From assembly GCF_900169525.1 (NCBI RefSeq), contig NZ_LT821239.1:766708-830707 (forward strand): DNA of 64,000 bases, in the 5' to 3' direction. Source of the DNA: Corynebacterium pacaense. GTDB lineage: Bacteria > Actinomycetota > Actinomycetes > Mycobacteriales > Mycobacteriaceae. A program made the translations under genes and the position numbers. Position 1 is the first letter of the stretch, and every line of letters starts with the position of its first letter. Positions 60,619-64,000 of this stretch are shown one piece after another. Below the pieces are notes generated by a model that did not search any database, had not been told where the DNA came from, and worked only from the letters and a program-made list of their open reading frames with translations.

Positions 60619-60636
60619 TGTTCCATCGGTGGAACA
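60619..60636. promoter_or_regulatory. Perfect palindrome upstream of the L7/L12-like gene
   Basis: TGTTCCATCGGTGGAACA has perfect 7-bp arms around a TCGG spacer. It lies 53-70 bp before the preferred GTG start, a normal operator place. Confidence 0.55.
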
Positions 60637-61005
60637 GCTGTCACCAGTGGGGATCACCGGTCGGTGTGGGAAATCCGGAGGTATGCGTCCCGTCCAGTGG
60701 ACAGGGGTGGACAGGGGGATGCCCGCCCGCGGTCGAGCGGGCGTTTTCCTAAAACGGCATCACTGAATTATCGTGTATATACCACACGGTGAACGTCCCG
60801 CGAGAGGGTGGTCGCTTTTAACCACAGGCATCTTCCGAGCCGCTCGCAGGCGTGAATTTGTGCGTCGACCAGTTTCGTCCTCATCCGTTGACTGGCCAGT
60901 GTCCATCATCATCCGGGCAACCGTTGTCTATCCACATCATAGAAAACGCCCGCGGTGCTGATGCACGTTGGTCGTCCTAACGGACAAGAACCAGAAAAGA
61001 TATTG
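60637..61005. other. Region upstream of hemD
   Basis: This non-coding gap of about 370 bp holds the hemD promoter, which I cannot place firmly; TTGACT at 60888 is a possible -35. A second symmetric element, CGTGTATATACCACACG, lies at 60771-60787. A short frame here (60773-60961) has no coding character. Confidence 0.45.
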
Positions 61006-62799
61006 ATGACTATCGCCTACAAGGCCGAGATGGCCGACACCACCGGGCTCGAAACCAGCCAGGTTTCCGAGACCAGCGGTGTCGACGCAACCGCGAAAGA
61101 TCAACGTGCGCAGCTCAGGGTGCAGGCAGAGCTTTCGGCGGAGTTGATTCCGGGCAAGGTCATTTTTGTCGGAGCTGGGCCGGGAAACCCTGATCTGCTG
61201 ACCGTTCGCGCCCGCGAAGTGCTCGGACACACGGTCCGTGCCATCACCGATGCCCAGGTGCTCGATGGTGTCCGGGCCTTTCTCGCCTCCGAGATTCCCG
61301 TGCCCGAGGACAAACTCAAGGCCGCGCGGGAGGAGTACGAGCGCATGTGCGCCGAGGCGAAGGAGTCGGGTGCGCGTCGCAGGCCCGCCCGTCCCGCAGA
61401 TCCCACCGCGGCGGAGATCATCGAGGTCACCGAATCCGATCCCGCACGCATCGTCGAACTGGTGGAGCGGGAACTGGCCAAGGGTGGCGATGTCATCCGA
61501 CTGGTCACCGGGAACCCTTTGAGCAGCGATTCCACACTTGCGGAGATCACCGCTGTCGCCGAGGCGGGGATAGAGTTCCAGGTGGTTCCGGGGATGTCGC
61601 TACCCGCGACGGTTCCCGCCTTCGCGGGAATCGCCCTGGGATCGACCTACACCGAGACCGACGTCAGCGGCTCGGCGGCGTCCGCGGTCGACTGGGATCA
61701 GCTCGCCTCGGCCCCGCAGCCGCTGGTGCTGCAGGCGCGCGCCGGGGACCTTCCCGGAATCGCCACGGAGCTCAGGGCCCGCAACCTGCCCCTGGAGACC
61801 CCGGTGTCGGTGACCGCCCACGGCACCACCCGGATGCAGCGCACCTACGACACCACGCTGGGCACCCTCGGGAAGCTCGACGCGGATCTCAGCGGTCCGC
61901 TCGTGGTCACGCTCGGCAAGGGGGTCGACGACCGTTCCAAGTACTCCTGGTGGGAGAACCGCTCCCTCTACGGATGGAGGGTCCTGGTCCCGCGTGCCAA
62001 GCAGCAGGCCGGTCCCATGAGTGCCCGCCTCAGCAGCCACGGGGCCATCCCGCAGGAGGTGCCCACGATCTCCGTCGAACCGCCGCGCAACCCGGCCCAG
62101 ATGGAGCGCGCGATCAAGGGGATCGTCGAGGGGCGCTACCAGTGGGTGGTTCTCACCAGCGTCAATGCCGTGAAGGCGGTCTGGGACAAGATCATCGAAT
62201 TCGGATTGGATTCACGCTCCTTCGCCGGTGTGCGCATCGCCGCGGTGGGGGAGAAGACCGCCGAGCAGATCAGGGCGCTGGGTATCACCCCCGAGCTGCT
62301 TCCCCCGCACACCAGGCAGAATGCGCAGGGACTGGTGGATGTCTTCCCCGAGTACGTCGAGGAGCTCGATCCGGTCGGACGCGTCCTGCTGCCCCGGGCG
62401 GACATCGCAACCGACGTCCTCGTCGACGGACTGCAGGAACTGGGCTGGGAGGTCGATGATGTCGTGGCCTACCGCACCGTCCGTGCGGCCCCGCCGAGCG
62501 CGGAGATCCGGGACATGATCAAGGCCGGTGGCTTCGACGCCGTCTGCTTCACCTCCTCCTCGACGGTGAAGAACCTCGTCGGTATCGCCGGTAAACCCCA
62601 CCAGCGCACCATCATCGCCTGCATCGGACCGATGACCGCCGCCACGGCACAGGAACTGGGCCTGCGGGTCGATGTCGTTCCGGAGGTCGCCGAGGTGCCC
62701 GAGCTTGTCGACGCCCTGGCCGAGCACGTGGCCACCCTGCGTGCGGCCGGCCAGCTGCCGCCGCCGCGCAAGAAGCGCAGGCGTCGAAAAGCGTCCTAG
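61006..62799 (+). CDS. hemD: Fused uroporphyrinogen-III methyltransferase-like / uroporphyrinogen-III synthase HemD
   Basis: The start is the ATG at 61006 behind AGAAAAG (MTIAYKAEMADTTGLETSQV), 597 residues. Residues about 45-310 are a SUMT-type domain (VIFVGAGPGNPDLLTVRARE), but later motifs are altered: RLVTGNPLSSDST replaces the usual RLKGGDPFxFGRG, and an Arg/Pro-rich insert (GARRRPARPADP) is present. Residues about 320-580 are HemD (LYGWRVLVPRAKQQAGPMSA, CFTSSSTVKNLVGIAG), which closes hydroxymethylbilane to uroporphyrinogen III. The C-terminus is highly basic (PPPRKKRRRRKAS). The methylase half may be inactive. Confidence 0.9.
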   Translation: MTIAYKAEMADTTGLETSQVSETSGVDATAKDQRAQLRVQAELSAELIPGKVIFVGAGPGNPDLLTVRAREVLGHTVRAITDAQVLDGVRAFLASEIPVPEDKLKAAREEYERMCAEAKESGARRRPARPADPTAAEIIEVTESDPARIVELVERELAKGGDVIRLVTGNPLSSDSTLAEITAVAEAGIEFQVVPGMSLPATVPAFAGIALGSTYTETDVSGSAASAVDWDQLASAPQPLVLQARAGDLPGIATELRARNLPLETPVSVTAHGTTRMQRTYDTTLGTLGKLDADLSGPLVVTLGKGVDDRSKYSWWENRSLYGWRVLVPRAKQQAGPMSARLSSHGAIPQEVPTISVEPPRNPAQMERAIKGIVEGRYQWVVLTSVNAVKAVWDKIIEFGLDSRSFAGVRIAAVGEKTAEQIRALGITPELLPPHTRQNAQGLVDVFPEYVEELDPVGRVLLPRADIATDVLVDGLQELGWEVDDVVAYRTVRAAPPSAEIRDMIKAGGFDAVCFTSSSTVKNLVGIAGKPHQRTIIACIGPMTAATAQELGLRVDVVPEVAEVPELVDALAEHVATLRAAGQLPPPRKKRRRRKAS

Positions 62800-62835
62800 G
62801 CTAAGAGACACACATTCTCAACGAAGGGTTTCATT

Positions 62836-63846
62836 GTGACCGCAGACTATTCCAGCCACCTCATCCGCCGTCCCCGTCGACTCCGCTCAACCCCGGCGAT
62901 GCGGGAACTGGTTGCGGAAACCTCACTGCGCCCCGCGGATCTGATTCTTCCGATGTTCATCGCCGACGGAATCACCGAGGCCAGGGAGATATCCTCCATG
63001 CCCGGCGTGTACCAGCACACCGAGCAGTCCCTGCTGCGGGCGGCCGGGGAGGCGCTTGATGCCGGTGTGCGGTGCGTGGACCTTTTCGGGGTGCCGTTGG
63101 CGGAGGACAAGGATGCCACCGGATCCCAGGCTTGGGATGATGGCGGTGTGCTCAACCGCGGGCTGGCCGCGTTGCGCAGGGAGTTCGGCGATGATCTCAT
63201 TGTCATGGCCGATACCTGCCTCGATGAATTCACCGACCACGGACACTGCGGCGTCGTCTCCACCGACCGTTTCGGCGCGACCGTGGTGGACAATGACGCC
63301 ACGCTTGCGCTGTACCAGAAGATGGCGCTCGCCCAGGCACGAGCCGGGGCGCACATGATCAGCCCCTCGGGAATGATGGACGGACAGATCGCCGCGATCC
63401 GCGCCGCACTCGACGGGGAGGGATTCCAGGACGTGTCCATCATGGCCTACTCCGCGAAGTACGCCTCCGCTTTCTTCGGACCCTTCCGCGAGGCGGTCGG
63501 CTCCTCGCTCCGCGGCGATCGCCGCACCTACCAGCAGGATCCCGCCAACATCAGGGAGTCGCTCCTGGAGGTCCGCCTCGACGTCGAGGAGGGTGCCGAT
63601 ATCGTCATGGTCAAACCCGCGCTGCCCTATCTGGACGTGCTGACCAAAGTCGCCGAGATCTCCCCGGTCCCGGTGGCCGCCTACCAGGTCTCCGGTGAGT
63701 ACGCGATGATCCAGGCCGCCGGCGCCAACGGCTGGGTGGACAGGGACGCTGTCATGATGGAATCGCTGATCTCCATCAGGCGCGCGGGGGCCGATCAGAT
63801 ACTCACCTACTTCGCCACCACGGCGGCCCGCGCCCTCCGGGGCTGA
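62836..63846 (+). CDS. hemB: Delta-aminolevulinic acid dehydratase HemB
   Basis: The 336-residue enzyme starts at a GTG ([20 protein letters not shown]). It joins two aminolevulinates into porphobilinogen. The Schiff-base Lys260 is in [13 protein letters not shown] and the second Lys in [18 protein letters not shown]. The metal loop [14 protein letters not shown] has two of the three Cys found in zinc enzymes (the middle one is Asp), suggesting a mixed or Mg-dependent type. It follows hemD by 36 bp. Confidence 0.95.
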   Translation: MTADYSSHLIRRPRRLRSTPAMRELVAETSLRPADLILPMFIADGITEAREISSMPGVYQHTEQSLLRAAGEALDAGVRCVDLFGVPLAEDKDATGSQAWDDGGVLNRGLAALRREFGDDLIVMADTCLDEFTDHGHCGVVSTDRFGATVVDNDATLALYQKMALAQARAGAHMISPSGMMDGQIAAIRAALDGEGFQDVSIMAYSAKYASAFFGPFREAVGSSLRGDRRTYQQDPANIRESLLEVRLDVEEGADIVMVKPALPYLDVLTKVAEISPVPVAAYQVSGEYAMIQAAGANGWVDRDAVMMESLISIRRAGADQILTYFATTAARALRG

Positions 63847-63900
63847 GCGAAACCGGGTCGACTGTTGCCGGATCGGTGGGATGGTTAAACTGGTTCACCT

Positions 63901-64000
63901 ATGAGCACCCCCTCGAGCAACACCCCGCCCGCATCCCCGCCGAAACACGCCTCCGGGGACAAGGGCACCGTCGGGCGGCGCCCGGAGGTGGTCAGACTCA
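63901..64000 (+). CDS. Start of a further gene, cut by the window edge
   Basis: An ATG at 63901 opens MSTPSSNTPPASPPKHASGD and continues KGTVGRRPEVVRL to the edge (33 codons). The Pro/Ser-rich N-terminus fits the corynebacterial membrane protein that follows hemB. No ribosome binding site is evident; AAACTGGTTCACCT precedes the ATG. Identity is uncertain. Confidence 0.55.
   Translation, partial: MSTPSSNTPPASPPKHASGDKGTVGRRPEVVRL

Noticed and set aside
60773..60961. 62-codon plus-strand frame upstream of hemD
   Set aside because: Arg/Pro-rich with no start signal; the region looks like promoter DNA.

Overview
The window is a chromosomal segment of a high-GC Corynebacterium. The basis is gene order and several near-diagnostic proteins: a mycolyltransferase, RamB beside sdhCAB, an rmlC-rmlD fusion, HtaA/HmuTUV heme uptake genes, mshA-gpmA-senX3-regX3, and the actinobacterial block ppx / membrane protein / proC / excisionase-like HTH / bS22 / HAD phosphatase / glutaredoxin / hemA-hemC-hemD-hemB, which is also found in Mycobacterium. 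I cannot fix the species from the sequence alone.

Layout. 1-8543 (minus): two peptidases (S9, M1), a multispanning membrane protein and the dTDP-rhamnose genes rmlB-rmlCD-rmlA, tightly packed and probably one operon, followed by an Acr3-type transporter cut by the window edge. 8629-10208: a secreted mycolyltransferase and, divergent from it, a 36-residue peptide gene that has its own ribosome binding site and a downstream hairpin. 10291-18188: lpd, a YbaK deacylase, ramB, and sdhCAB behind a 486 bp control region with candidate RamB, GlxR and DtxR sites. 18318-19316: an IS5-family insertion sequence inside a short membrane-peptide reading frame. 19382-22636: AlkZ-like protein, DUF445 protein, a helical protein and a DUF2516 protein. 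22715-26817: TetR regulator with tandem palindromic operators and two consecutive paralogous drug exporters. 26921-31208: purU, a DeoC-like protein that has lost its catalytic residues, and a copA-csoR copper operon with a clear CsoR operator. 31277-38495: iron-boxed heme acquisition locus. 38524-43713: LmeA-like, methyltransferase, DUF2505, murB and fadD. 43807-47842: mycothiol glycosyltransferase, phosphoglycerate mutase and the SenX3-RegX3 phosphate two-component system. 47857-54260: an ABC permease without its ATPase, a conserved Cys-rich protein, a ppx gene interrupted by one amber codon, a membrane protein and proC. 54516-64000: DNA-binding protein, bS22, HAD phosphatase, glutaredoxin-like protein and the heme biosynthesis genes hemA, hemC, hemD (fused), hemB, with a PH-like, a DJ-1-family and an L7/L12-like small protein between hemC and hemD.

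Together the genes join respiration (Lpd, succinate dehydrogenase), heme import and heme synthesis under probable iron and carbon control, with cell-envelope genes (rhamnose linker, mycolates, murB, LmeA) around them. The most unusual observations are the catalytically stripped DeoC homologue, the amber-interrupted ppx, the peptide gene beside the mycolyltransferase, the tandem exporters that differ at a key acidic residue, and the insertion sequence whose transposase stop codon lies in the target site. I saw no rRNA, tRNA, CRISPR array or prophage.
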